64,000 nt of DNA, from contig JADDOH010001519.1 in NCBI GenBank assembly GCA_016648135.1, forward strand, positions 62,001 through 126,000, written 5' to 3'. This DNA comes from Agrypnia vestita (taxonomy: Eukaryota > Arthropoda > Insecta > Trichoptera > Phryganeidae). The position numbers and the translations under genes were made by a program. The first letter of the stretch is position 1. Each line of letters begins with the position of its first letter. Positions 21,270-31,293 of the stretch are shown piece after piece. Under the pieces are notes generated by a model. The model searched no databases and had not been told where the DNA came from. It worked only from the letters and a program-made list of their open reading frames with translations.

Positions 21270-21622
21270 GGTGTGCGTGCGACGGCATTACACGCGACCA
21301 TCCACGCCGGGCCGACCAATGCGCGAAGAGCAAACCTAATGTATTCGGTTTAGTGTGAAAACTGCTTCCGAGCGAGCGCGCGAAAGTCAAAAGCCGCGGA
21401 GGACGACGCCATGTTGTGTCGGTTTCGTCGCGAATTCGAATTCAAAAATAATATTACTGCCTTTGCGATTTGTGACCAAGTTGATTATATCGTTTAGTTT
21501 CCGCATTGTTTAGTTTCTGCCGTTGTGATAGTGATACATGTGTGTTTGTGATTTGTTTAGAAATTTGTGACATTTTGACACTATGACATTAGAGGATTAA
21601 CAACATCGAGAGATTTGAATAA
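21270..21622 (+). promoter_or_regulatory. CpG-rich block and possible 5'-UTR exon with GTAAGT donor
   Basis: 21270-21440 is unusually rich in C+G and CpG (gcgaccatccacgccgggcc, agcgagcgcgcg, gtttcgtcgcg) for this window, with no repeat match. It is followed by non-repetitive sequence ending gagagatttgaataa and then GTAAGTGA at 21623, a strong consensus splice donor. This is the usual form of an insect promoter with a non-coding first exon. A 24-codon upstream frame starts at the ATG in gacgccatgttgtg. The gene served is unknown; it could be the one whose coding exon is at 51423. No transcript support is available. Confidence 0.35.
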
Positions 21623-22101
21623 GTAAGTGATTACAGAATTATCTAGAATATTTGTTATTGACAACCGCGCAATACAAGTTATCCTTATTTTAAAGCATTT
21701 TGTCACAATGCGCACACTTTTATTTTGCATACTTATCACTTATCAGTAATAAAGCATTTTTATGAGAATTGCATTTTGTAGATTGCGCGTCGTGTGCATA
21801 TTTTTAACAATGAAGCGGTATTGCAAATATTTTTAATTGGAATAATATTAAAGTACATGCAATTATTTGTATTTATTACTTACCTATAAATAATTGCAAT
21901 GTCTTGGTGTATTTATTAAGCATAATATGGAACAAGGATAAAACAATTCCTTCACACATATCTAATACATATTTTTTGTTACCCAATAGAGGGAAAAATA
22001 TTATTTGTTTTATAAGACAAGTTACATTGATATGGTTGTGTGTAAGTATTATTGATAATATGGTTGTGTGTATGATAAAATATGAAAGGAGGATGTAATA
22101 A
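21623..22101. other. Gene-free AT-rich stretch, possible intron start
   Basis: Begins with the GTAAGT donor. Nothing else recognised. Confidence 0.3.
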
Positions 22102-22103
22102 TA

Positions 22104-22753
22104 CAGGGTGTAACAAAACTAGTCCACAGTACTTAATAACAAGTAGATTCATGCCCTAATATGAGTCGAAAATGTTTATGCAACAATGTCTTGATATAAT
22201 TAGTTGTGGAGATAAGCGACTTCCTGGCATATTATCTGTTAAACGTTGAACCATCACTAGAGTAACTTACATCGAATATTAAAAACTCATTCGCTTCAAT
22301 ACAAACAAACAAAATTATAGAGGATATTACGTGACTAGTAGCAAAAACGTCGGGGGGTCTTCTTCAATCAAGTTTGAATAGAAAATATTCTAAAAGCGAA
22401 ATCATAATTTGCATTTTTTCTATATTTCTGATCTGTATGTGATGATCATGGGTGTGAAATAGAGTATCACGAAAGTAACTCAAATCGAATATCAAAAATT
22501 CTTCTAAATTAAAAAATTCTACAAAATTAAATAAATGTGTAAAAGCGAATGTATTTTTAATATACAACATAAATCACTGTCATGATAGTGTAACGTTTTA
22601 CATAAGACATAAGGTAAATCATAAATATTGACAAAAAATGCAAACTTTGATGTCGCTTGCCATTTCACCCAAAGTGTAAAGAGTATTTTCTATAAAGATT
22701 TTTCTTTCTTTTAAGACTCCCCCGAAGTTTTTACTATTAGCTATGACACCCTG
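22104..22753. mobile_element. TA-flanked MITE family M2, copy with both ends
   Basis: Ends CAGGGTGTAAC and, inverted, CAGGGTGTCAT; TA flanks both. 650 bp. Inside, caaacaaacaaaatt and mirrored ataaatg segments give partial palindromy. Related copies: 37057-37740, 41031-41322, plus fragments at 3035, 8880, 42476, 47519 and 63090. TA duplication and CAGGG ends suggest a Tc1/mariner-mobilised family. Confidence 0.8.
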
Positions 22754-22936
22754 TATGTCAAATGATCGTTAAATTGGGTGAAAAACATAAACCATGTTAT
22801 CTCCACTTGAGTTTACATCTGTACAGCGTTATCGCAAATATCAATAATATTGTATTTCAAATTTATTATTAAATTTTAAAATATTCCGTACTATATGTAT
22901 AAAGATATACGAATACATATACTCTAATATAAATAC

Positions 22937-23275
22937 AATATCTTCTTCTTCTTCTTCAGCCTTCATCTCTCCACTGCTGGATATAGGCCTCTTCCATACC
23001 CTTCCATCCTTGTTGTTTGCTAATTGTAGCCATTTCTTCCCTCCACAGCGGCTATATCGTCGGCCCATCTCTTTTGAGGTCTTCCGACGCCTCTTTTATT
23101 TTCCCAAGGTCTCCATTTCAGAACTCTGGGAGTCCATCTTGTAGCATCCTACCTTGCAACATGTCTTGCCCATTGCCATTTTAGCTTCGCTACACGATCC
23201 ATGATATCCACTAGTTCTGCGCCTAATTTCATAATTTCTAATTCTATATTCTTAATAATCTCTTAGGCTTACTTC
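22937..23275 (-). pseudogene. LINE C-terminal relic with GAAGAAGAA tail
   Basis: Minus strand reads KLKWQWARHVAR, then RVLKWRPWENKRGVGRPQKR and WADDIAAVEGRN; after a frame change GGKKWLQLANNKD. These are the C-terminal motifs of a LINE polyprotein. It ends in gaagaagaagaagat, the same tail as 46650-46865 (plus) and 61240-61310 (minus). Stop codons confirm it is dead. Confidence 0.75.
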
Positions 23276-23512
23276 AAGAATGGATATCAATATCTATATA
23301 CAATATCATCAATCAAAATATATGATTCTCTATACATATATCCAATGTATGTTCTAATGCTACCAGGATGTCAAGCTCGATGGCGTCGTTTTCACAGCCG
23401 TAACTCGCGACCGAAATACGAGTATATTGAATTATCTATACAATAATTATCCGTATAAAGTTTCATTTTCCGAAAACAGTTATAAAAAAACATTTCCGAT
23501 ATATTTTATATA

Positions 23513-23680
23513 ATTTTTTTTTTAAATAGAGACGCGAACACGGAATACGTGTCACATCATATTCTTACTATTTTCAAACTAAGCTTAACGCCTGTGCTAA
23601 CTTTCTGGTCTGGAGTGAAGTTCGAACCCGCGATCTTTGGATCACGAGGCGAGTGTCCTAACCACAAGACCAACAAGCTA
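23513..23680 (-). mobile_element. SINE family S1, copy 2
   Basis: Minus-strand tagcttgttggtcttgtggt with A box, ggttcgaacttc B box, and tail to gcgtctctattta. Full-length. Followed on the plus-strand side by a ctactactac microsatellite. Confidence 0.88.
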
Positions 23681-23739
23681 CTACTACTACTTAAAAAAAT
23701 AATATAAAAAAAATTATACTAGAGAACCATGCTGGGACA

Positions 23740-24215
23740 TAACTAACTAATTAACCATCACACCGTTTCTGCGCAGGGACAGGCAGAGAGGATAGAACAC
23801 CATATCCTTTTACTCGGCGTATCTTTTTTGCTTTGGATACATTCATGCATCCTCCCATGCGTGCTCTATGGTTGTTGAGGCTTTTAACAGATGTCCTCCA
23901 ATATCTTTAGTATCTGATCGTGTCAGAATTTTGGCGGATGCCCTCTATTCCTGCTGCCTTCAACACTCGCCTCATATATTTTCTTAACTATCCTTTCCAC
24001 ATCACCAAACCATCTCAGCTAACTTTCTTTCTTCTGTCTACCACGCTACAACCAGCATTACGTTCGCTTCTAAGTTGTTCATTCCTTACTTTAGCGACCA
24101 GAGATTTTCTTCGACTTCATCTTCGAATTCTTTTTGCCAATTTCAAGCTTCACTTCCTTACATCAGAGTTGGCTCTAGTACGCCATTATGTTCTTGCTTC
24201 CTTGCTGGGGTATGA
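23740..24215 (-). pseudogene. RTE-type LINE C-terminal relic
   Basis: Minus strand reads LEPTLM-stop-GSEA (LxPTLxYGSEtW motif), then VRNEQLRSERNAGCSVVDR, and VFYPLCLSL near the end. It is the same family as 45728-46190, where RSECNAGCSVVDR and LRWFGHVERRNGERMVKKIY are in frame. Here the frame is broken several times. The plus-strand open frame 23920-24222 is its antisense shadow. Confidence 0.72.
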
Positions 24216-24449
24216 TAAATAATTATAAATATAAATCGGAAATTCAAACATGTAAGTGCACGTCGTTTTTGCAGGGTCATAGCTAGTTCATAAGGCATAA
24301 TTAAAGAATACGGTAGTTACCTATACTAATCCTTTTGAGAGTGAGCATCCACGGTATAGCTGAGTGTCCTTATTTCAAAATAAGGGATAAGTGCACGATG
24401 TGGCGTTGGGAGCTGTATTAAATATTAACACATTTTCCGGTACAATTGA

Positions 24450-24755
24450 GTGTCCTGATTCCAAAAATGTCATAAAATAACCCGGCACGCAAATATTAAA
24501 CGAGTAATTCCAATTTAAAAATCCTAATGATTTCTTGATTTAGTAGGTAAGTTTGACAGATCAGCCATTGTATCTATACAATAGGCGAACTATACACAAT
24601 TATTCAATGATTCAATCCATAGATACGTGTAAAAATTCAAAGGAAAGGCTGATTTGTCAAACTTACTAAGAAAATAATCGCGATTTTTAAATTGGAATTA
24701 CTCGTTTAATATTTGCGTGCCAGGTTACTTTACGACATTTTTGGAATCAGGACAC
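24450..24755. mobile_element. Foldback MITE with ~120-bp inverted arms
   Basis: Left gtgtcctgattccaaaaatg and, further in, gcaaatattaaacgagtaat; the right end repeats both inverted with few differences. About 306 bp. The arms continue inward to ttgacagatcagcc/ggctgatttgtcaa. No coding; flanking duplication not resolved. Confidence 0.82.
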
Positions 24756-24858
24756 TTACCATCGGCCTTTCGGAATAGACAGATCGATCTGTTCCGGATT
24801 CGACGAAGCCGGGAGAATTGGAGATTGAATCCGCACCCGATATACTAGGACAGCTGTG

Positions 24859-24913
24859 GACGTAGTTAGCTTTGGCCTGGTGTATTTCGGAATACACTAG
24901 GCCAAAGCCAACT
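24859..24913. repeat. Hairpin
   Basis: Arms of ~25 nt (gtagttagctttggcctggt / accatt-side tagttggctttggcctagtg) around a tcgg loop with three mismatches. Non-coding. Confidence 0.75.
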
Positions 24914-25465
24914 ACCATTGGGTAGGAAAATATTTCTTTTTTAATCCCGACCCGCGTGCGGTGGTGGCCATTCCATCCGTCATCGCTATAAATTAATTTT
25001 ATTTCGAATCTTGTACTTTGATTTAAAAACCAACGCTAAAAGGCTCGCCCCTAATACTATAATAAGATGGGTACTTTCATTTTTCAGCAATATTTAGGGG
25101 ATATGTTGAGAGGGGTTGGCTCCTCCCTTCCCGAAAATAAATTAACATGCTACGCCAAATGCGACAATTGACCTTTCAAGCTACATAAAACAGGTCGTAA
25201 AATAATAATTTTGAATTGAGTGATATAAAAATTTAGCACTTTGTTTTGTGAAACGAAAAAGGCAGTGTTTTGAAATTTAATAAGAGTAATCAGTCATTTT
25301 ATAAACGTTCAGTATTTGACAGGGGTGTGCGCTCCGCAGAGTAAAACTATAATCTCTGCGTTATTAATTAGATTTTTATTTGATGTACAAACAAATATGT
25401 AATTAATTTACATTTTGTATAAAATTAAGTAAAAAACTAACCCATAAAAACCATGTTTTTATTAT
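24914..25465. other. Gene-free stretch
   Basis: Nothing recognised apart from a tail at 25430-25465 belonging to M1 copy 2. Confidence 0.35.
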
Positions 25466-25735
25466 ACTCCCTTTCTCATTGAGAGAGGTTTCGCGCCTAC
25501 TCCACGCGTCGGGCTCGAAAATTAAACAATATATAAATCGTTAAAATTTCTAAAAATCCAAAATTATACTTTAATTATTTAAAAAAATTAAACGAAAATT
25601 TGTTAATCATTTTTATCATCGCCACGAGTCTGCTTGCAAAGTTTCAGCTCGATTGGATCACGGGAAAGGGGTTAAAAATCGATAAAAAAAATTATCGGCA
25701 GACAAGCAGACGCTACGAGTTAAAAGAAAGGGAGT
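25466..25735 (-). mobile_element. Repeat family M1, copy 2 (reverse)
   Basis: Reverse of 769-1040: closes with agaaagggagt and includes cgattggatcacgggaaagg and atcgccacgagtctgcttgc. The conserved tail aactaacccataaaaacc extends left to 25436. Confidence 0.8.
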
Positions 25736-25845
25736 AAAAATGAACAAAATCCATCTTGTGAAATCTCTGATATTCTAAATAGCACTGTACGTATTGGAAA
25801 TATGGATGGTGGTTTTGTTGAGGTGACCACTTTCACAAAGGTTTA

Positions 25846-25932
25846 AACATCTTCGATAGCCTGCCAAAAGAAATTCAAAACATAGTTAGTGTAAATGGAG
25901 ATTTAAACAGAAGTGCACAAATTTTATTGTAA
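25846..25932 (+). pseudogene. LINE C-terminal relic
   Basis: Frame reads NIFDSLPKEIQNIVSVNGD then LNRSAQILL and TAA. The (F)NxLPxxIRN...FKxxLxxxLL pattern is typical of CR1/Jockey C-termini. AATAAATAAT-like 3' tail near 26025. Short and uncertain. Confidence 0.45.
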
Positions 25933-26080
25933 AAACTTTTAAATTACTAGATTGAATGCAATATGTTTATGTGAAATCATGTATTAGCCCACACAACATT
26001 ATGTGTGGAACTAAATAATTAAGAAAAATAAATAATCGTCTTATTCCATCTACATATTCCGAAGATCATGTTATAAATAT

Positions 26081-26520
26081 TGTCACGTGGCGTGGCTAGG
26101 ACAACGAATGGAAACACGAGAAATTAATTACCGATTTATTAATTAATTATTCAACGTACAGAGTCACAAGACACGATTCCTTAATCTATACTATTTCGCA
26201 ATATATCACTCGTAAGTGAACCTTTTTTATCGCTGGGTAACATTTATTTGACGATCGTAGAATATTCAATTCTCGCACATCGAATACGAACTGGTTTATT
26301 TCGCCATTTAGGTACTGTTGATTATTTCACTGGTATCTATCGCTTCAATTATCTCACGACTGGCCACCCTGACCTTTCCCATCGCTTCTTGGTTGTTCCA
26401 GGCGTTCCCGAATATTGTAGATCATCCTAGATTGCTACAGGCCGTTCTCGATCCTTCGATAGTGTTGTGACATTATAAGGGTTTCGGATAGTGCGCAATT
26501 CCTTTTATCATCTCGCTACA
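26081..26520 (-). mobile_element. Solo LTR, same gypsy family as 18574
   Basis: Begins TGTCACGTGG and ends TCTCGCTACA, with ATAT on both sides (26077-26080, 26521-26524). Minus orientation relative to the 18574 copy (its reverse complement starts TGTAGCGAGATG). 440 bp, no internal coding region. Confidence 0.82.
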
Positions 26521-26768
26521 ATATTATGAATTACAATCGATTATGGATATAAACAAGCACCCAATTTAGATGAGAAACCATTTTGTGTTTAAATTGGGGG
26601 ACATTGTCACTGTGGTATTTTATTACATATTGCAGAATGGTGTCACATACACAACTGACAATCCGCATTGAATCACCTTATACAGGACTACTTTTTTTTA
26701 TACACGCATTCACAAACACCGTAATTAGCCTACTCTTGCATTGACGCTAGGGTTGTCACTTTATTTTT

Positions 26769-26800
26769 ACTCCCTTTCTTTTAACTCGTATCGTCTGAGA
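26769..26800 (+). repeat. Repeat family M1, 5' fragment
   Basis: actccctttcttttaactcg then tatcgtctg; cut off after about 32 bases. Confidence 0.6.
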
Positions 26801-27498
26801 TTTCGACGCATAAGGTAGACACGAAACCCGAAAATTTCTGTAATTAGTATACCTAGTTTCTGCACTTAAATTGCAAGAACGCTGATTAACATCAACATAG
26901 ACTTTTAAAAACTCACAGTCTTTGTGATAATCAACACACCTTTTTAGTAAAGCACCACAAACATAAAAAAGGCATTTTTTTCAGGAAGCGCATTTTTTTT
27001 CTAAAGCGGCGGCTGCGAGCGCGAATGGCACCAAAGGCACGGCCCTTACTGCCGCCGCCTTGTGCCCCCATATTCTATGTCAATGTGTGCGTCACAGTGC
27101 GTGCGTACACGGCGCCGAGCACGCACGCACACATTCTAATGGGTAGCGGCCAGTTTGTATGAAGACGTATTACTGTTCTTAGTATACTGTGGTATAACTG
27201 CTGTTGATTTAAATCTTGAATAATTCTCTTCATTTAAATTCACGTGGAAGCGTATTAAAAATGTATTGTTCATAGGATGTGTTGCCTTATGCGTCCAAGT
27301 ATCTTGTGATTATGTGGCAGAGCAAATAGGAGAAACACCAGTAAATAAGCAATAGGAATATTATTCGCGGTATATTGCAGCGATATTTATTATATTTGAC
27401 TTCACAGGCGTAGCTTCATTTGCAATATGAAATGGTCGAACGATCAAAGGACGACGACTACATATATCTAAGGTCGAAAATTTTTCGTTAACTTACCA
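26801..27498. other. Gene-free stretch with a CpG-rich block
   Basis: 27000-27180 is GC- and CpG-rich (gcggcggctgcgagcgcgaa; gtgcgtgcgtacacggcgcc). No open frame or splice signal accompanies it. It could be a promoter or a repeat end; I cannot tell. Confidence 0.35.
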
Positions 27499-27632
27499 GG
27501 CTGCCGTGGCGAAATTGGATAACGCGCCATCCCCGGATAGAATGGAGGTCCGTTGGTTCGATTCCCGGTAGCAATTAAAATATTTTTTCGTTAATTTTAT
27601 TTTTCTGTATGTCTTTTCTAATTGATTAATAA
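27499..27632 (+). mobile_element. tRNA-headed SINE family S2, copy 1
   Basis: Head ggctgccgtggcgaaattgg with B box ggttcgattcc (27553-27563), then body ttttctgtatgtcttttcta attgat. The copy at 43851-43979 shares head and body. Probably derived from a tRNA with a long variable arm. Confidence 0.78.
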
Positions 27633-28359
27633 AAATTTGTTTAATAAATCACAGAACTTTGTTCTGAAATTGCAACTTCACAATAATAATATGTTTTCTT
27701 TGATATATTGTTAACTTTGCCTGTCTCGACACAGATTTCTCTAGTGAGACAGGCATAGTCCAACCAAAATTTGTATAATTTTAATAAAGAAATAAATAAA
27801 CATGCTGGATGCCTTCGAGATGCGGCGCTGGAGCTGATGCCATGTATCCCGTGGACCATGAGGAGCATAAATGTCTTTATCCTCCCAAATGTTAAGGATT
27901 AACGACAAACTTTCGACAAAGTTTCAAGACAGAGAGAGTGTTCTTGCATATGTTCCCGGAAGAAACCATGAGATTTTCGTGGTCACGAGGACAATTAAGG
28001 GGGTCCCCACCAAAAGACCTTTCCCGTGATTCATTTGTTTGGGCGGAAAAGATAATGGTTTGATATTATTTTAACACACTCTGAGTAAATATTTACCTCG
28101 TATATTCTCGAGTGACGTCATTTCTCCCGCATACTTTCAGCATTATTTTAATCTAAAAATACTATTAAGACAACGCGGAAAAAATAGTTTCCCCGCTCTT
28201 TTACCCTAATGGTTACTTCCCGACATTCTTTATAAAGGCCCGTGTTATCAAAATGGGACACAATGAGATTAAGTCTCATCCGGATTACGCATTACAAATT
28301 TTCCTACTAACACATTTACCCCCCCTATTCTAAGGATAGCAATAAATCATAACAATCAT
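27633..28359. other. Gene-free stretch
   Basis: Nothing recognised; AT-rich, no repeats found within the window. Confidence 0.35.
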
Positions 28360-28582
28360 CTGTGTATGGTTTTCTGGGATATTCTGCCGTGTATATGTGA
28401 CCTCTCTGGCCAACGTTTCGGATCCCATTGCAGGGTCCATCATCAGGGATGATGTTCCCTGCATGATGGACCCTGCAATGGGATCCGAAACGTTGGCCAG
28501 AGAGGTCACGTATACACGGCAGAATATCCCAGAAAACCATACACAGAAGATTCTGAATGGCCGTGAAAACCTAAGGACATTC
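28360..28582. mobile_element. Penelope-like family P1, head-to-head palindrome
   Basis: Arms 28360-28443 and 28463-28546 are inverted copies of 84 nt with one difference, around a 19-nt centre that itself pairs. The left (minus) arm carries CTGATGA (28446-28440), a bulged base, stem ggaccc/gatcc and GAAAC; the right (plus) arm has the same but with one extra base that splits CTG/ATGA. Single copies lie at 12899-13020 and (tail) 75-115. Inverted partial tandems are a known habit of Penelope-like elements. No reverse transcriptase was found. Confidence 0.65.
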
Positions 28583-29215
28583 ATAACAATCATGTATTTA
28601 TGCATATAACATTGCACAATGCGTCATTTTGACGGTATATCATAGTTTAACAGACATTTTGACTTTTCTCATAGAAACTTTACGCGTACGTTCAGTCAAA
28701 TTTGTGTGTTACAATATAACAAGTGATCAACTAATCCGTTATTGTTTTATCAGTTTTCATAGTTTTAATCAAACACGTATGAGTCTTTGAGTATCAAACC
28801 TACCCATTCACCATTTTGTTTTTTTTTTAGATTTGAATGTCATTCCTACTTTGACATATTAGTTAACTATAATAACAAGTGCCTATCAATACGGAGTTAT
28901 TGCATGATTGCTTGATATTATTACTTGAGTTTCAAAACATACCTATATCCAAATTCAATAAAATAAAATATGAATATCTTCACTGTTTAACAAAAATTTC
29001 AAAAACATTTACTATATATTTTTTTCGCCCCTGATAACGCAATGAATATATTTATTTTCGTGAACTTCAAAATCCACCTACATCCAAATGCTTAAATTTC
29101 AAAAGTAACCCAGATCCATTGCCATGGTTTCAAAATGTACTTAAATACATTTTAAATGTTGAAATAACGAAATATACCAATTTCATTTACGTTATATATT
29201 ATAACATTATATATT
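28583..29215. other. Gene-free stretch
   Basis: AT-rich, nothing recognised. Confidence 0.35.
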
Positions 29216-29400
29216 ATTTTTTATATATTTATTTTATATTATAATAAGAAATAAGAACTGTGGCTCCCTCATCAGACTCAAGAGCTTCTCTTTACTGTTG
29301 AGGTCTACCAAATATTTAAAAAAAATGTTTCATCTGATATGTATACATAAGAACTGTATTTGTACCATAAATTAAATAAATAAAAATAAAAAATAAAAAA
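29216..29400 (+). mobile_element. Probable LINE 3' tail
   Basis: gaactgtggctccctcatca followed by ~130 bp and a terminal aaataaataaaaataaaaaa run. Resembles the 3' UTR end of a plus-strand LINE; no coding remains. Confidence 0.35.
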
Positions 29401-30288
29401 AACGCTACGTTATTTGAATGTTTTATTTTTAATTCTTTATTCCATTGGTTTTCATTTTATCTTATTCAAGTTATAAACAAAATTTAAAAGAATGTTCTTC
29501 AATTTGCTAAAACAAACAATTTATGGCATTAGGTAGGTTTAGATATTCAACTAAGTACTCATGTCTCACAATCACAGTTAACATTCGGTTACCGTGAGAT
29601 CGAAATTAGATAGGAGACCGGAACGGGGTACAAACGGAACCCCAGTCGAATTTGCGTTTTAATGAAGCATAATGGCCTAAATATGTTTTTTTTAAATTTA
29701 ATATAAGGTACATAACTTAAATCTCACATATTTACATCTTAAATTGACATTTTTTTTAAACTGTTAGTCAAATAGACCTCATGAGTGAAGAGATACTCTT
29801 GATTATGATAAGGGAGCCTCATTTCTTATTTTGTATATAGATACATATGTGAATCATTTAATAATACGGGTGGTAATAGAATATATCTAGATAATGAATA
29901 ATATTTAAGTATTTTGAAAAAGCTTTAAATTTAGACGATTTATGAATTTAAGTCGGATTTTAAGAAGTTATTAATTTTTTTATTTGTTCTGAAAGGACAT
30001 ACTTCGGATATTGTAACCACACGAAAAAGAATGTCAATTTTCATCAGTCATCAATTTTCAATTTAACAGCCCTTTGTTCAATTTAACTTTCACAAAAGAT
30101 GTGGTAACACCCGCTTTGGACCCCGCCCCCTCTCACTCTCTCTCTCTCGAAGATTCCTGATTGTTCTGTAGGCTAGTTAGGGCATGCTTGTCTTTGACAA
30201 GATTAACACGCAAGAAATAAATATCGGTGAAAAGTCGACAAAACTATGGTTGTGGTGTATAGTGTTGTGAACATAGTAGTGTCGTGTT
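29401..30288. other. Gene-free stretch
   Basis: Contains a (CT)n microsatellite at ~30131-30152. No genes seen. Confidence 0.35.
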
Positions 30289-30330
30289 GGTCCTGACGAA
30301 GAGACGGGTACGTCTCGAAACCGGTAGACC
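30289..30330 (+). ncRNA. Hammerhead-like ribozyme motif, lineage 1 (best)
   Basis: Stem I GGTC (30289-30292) pairs with GACC (30327-30330). Core CTGACGA at 30293-30299 fits CUGANGA. One extra A, then stem II GAGACG-ggta-CGTCTC (perfect 6 bp), GAAA at 30317-30320, self-complementary helix III ACCGGT (30320-30325), and A at the cleavage position. This is the type I minimal layout known from Penelope-like elements, whose palindromic helix III favours action as a dimer. The element around it was not otherwise identified. Confidence 0.65.
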
Positions 30331-30791
30331 TAAAATCGGGTAGCGGTTTATACTAGTTTAAATAACACTCTATTATAATGTCTATTCTTTTTCGTTTGGT
30401 TACAATATCCAACAGTACAATATAAAATTTATACAGGTTACAATAAAAAAGACGCCGGCACAACGCATTTCCCAACTGACAACTGATTTATTAAAGTTTT
30501 AAATCCTAGCTAGCGGTTGGCGTAGAATACGTCGAATGTCAGTCTCGACCAATCACACTTCATCGTTTCGCGACAGGCCGCCAGCGATCACGAAACACCA
30601 GCTCAATATCATCTACAATAAATTATTAAATAGTTTTAATAATAAGATTTTTGGGGTTCCGCCAAATTGGATTGCTCCGCCTCGGATTGAGAGTGTTAAA
30701 AAACGCTTAAGCTCGCGAATAAAATACTTAGGTATATTCAAGTTTTTAAGATTATTTACTATAGGTATACGTTGTTTGTTACTACAAACAG

Positions 30792-30915
30792 AAATACACA
30801 GACCGCTAATGGTGGATGCCACCATGATTGTTAGACGACATGGCGGCTTACACAGACATTACTCATTCAAAGTCACGGTGGGGAGTTATGACAAGTTCCT
30901 GCAGTGTATGAACGC
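30792..30915 (+). CDS. Possible first coding exon of an unidentified gene
   Basis: ATGs at 30809 and 30824 are in one frame; the second has a strong context (gccaccatgatt). The frame reads MVDATMIVRRHGGLHRHYS then FKVTVGSYDKFLQCMN and ends at GTAAGTAT (30916), a near-perfect donor; reading past it hits TAA at once. The upstream acceptor (ctacaaacag at 30791) is weak. The segment matches no repeat in the window. I do not recognise the protein, and a chance frame with a chance donor is possible. Confidence 0.3.
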
Positions 30916-30919
30916 GTAA

Positions 30920-31199
30920 GTATACCGTGGAATGTCCCTAAATGACGGCGTCAATTGCCTTCTTCCTGATAAGTATTACGTAATTTGAATATTTAATGAA
31001 TCGCACGACTATTTATCCGGAAATGAGGATAAGACATCCTTAAATACAAAATCATTGTTATTTACGCACCTTGCCAGCGGCGCAAACGGGAAAAGGTTGC
31101 CACATGCAAAAATTAAAATGTCTGAAATCAATTGAAGTGACGTTTAAAAAAATTTATACACTTTTATGGCAAACACTACGCGCCGGTATTAATAAGTAC
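30920..31199. other. Gene-free stretch after the candidate exon
   Basis: Nothing recognised. Confidence 0.3.
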
Positions 31200-31293
31200 C
31201 TACCTAAAGCAAAAGCATAGATTTTTACGATACGGTGAAAACGCAAAAATCTGTGTTTTTTTTCTTCAAATCAAACAACCGGCCTTAAATCGA
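31200..31293. mobile_element. Harbinger-type MITE relic (family M4)
   Basis: aagcatagatttttacga and, at the right, aaacaaccggcc followed by TTAA correspond to parts of 53843-53987. Left terminus lost. Confidence 0.5.

Noticed and set aside
23920..24222. 100-codon plus-strand frame
   Set aside because: Antisense of the RTE-type relic on the minus strand; likewise 45750-45971 against 45590-46190.
24730..24918. 62-codon minus-strand frame
   Set aside because: Overlaps a hairpin and a MITE end; no supporting features.
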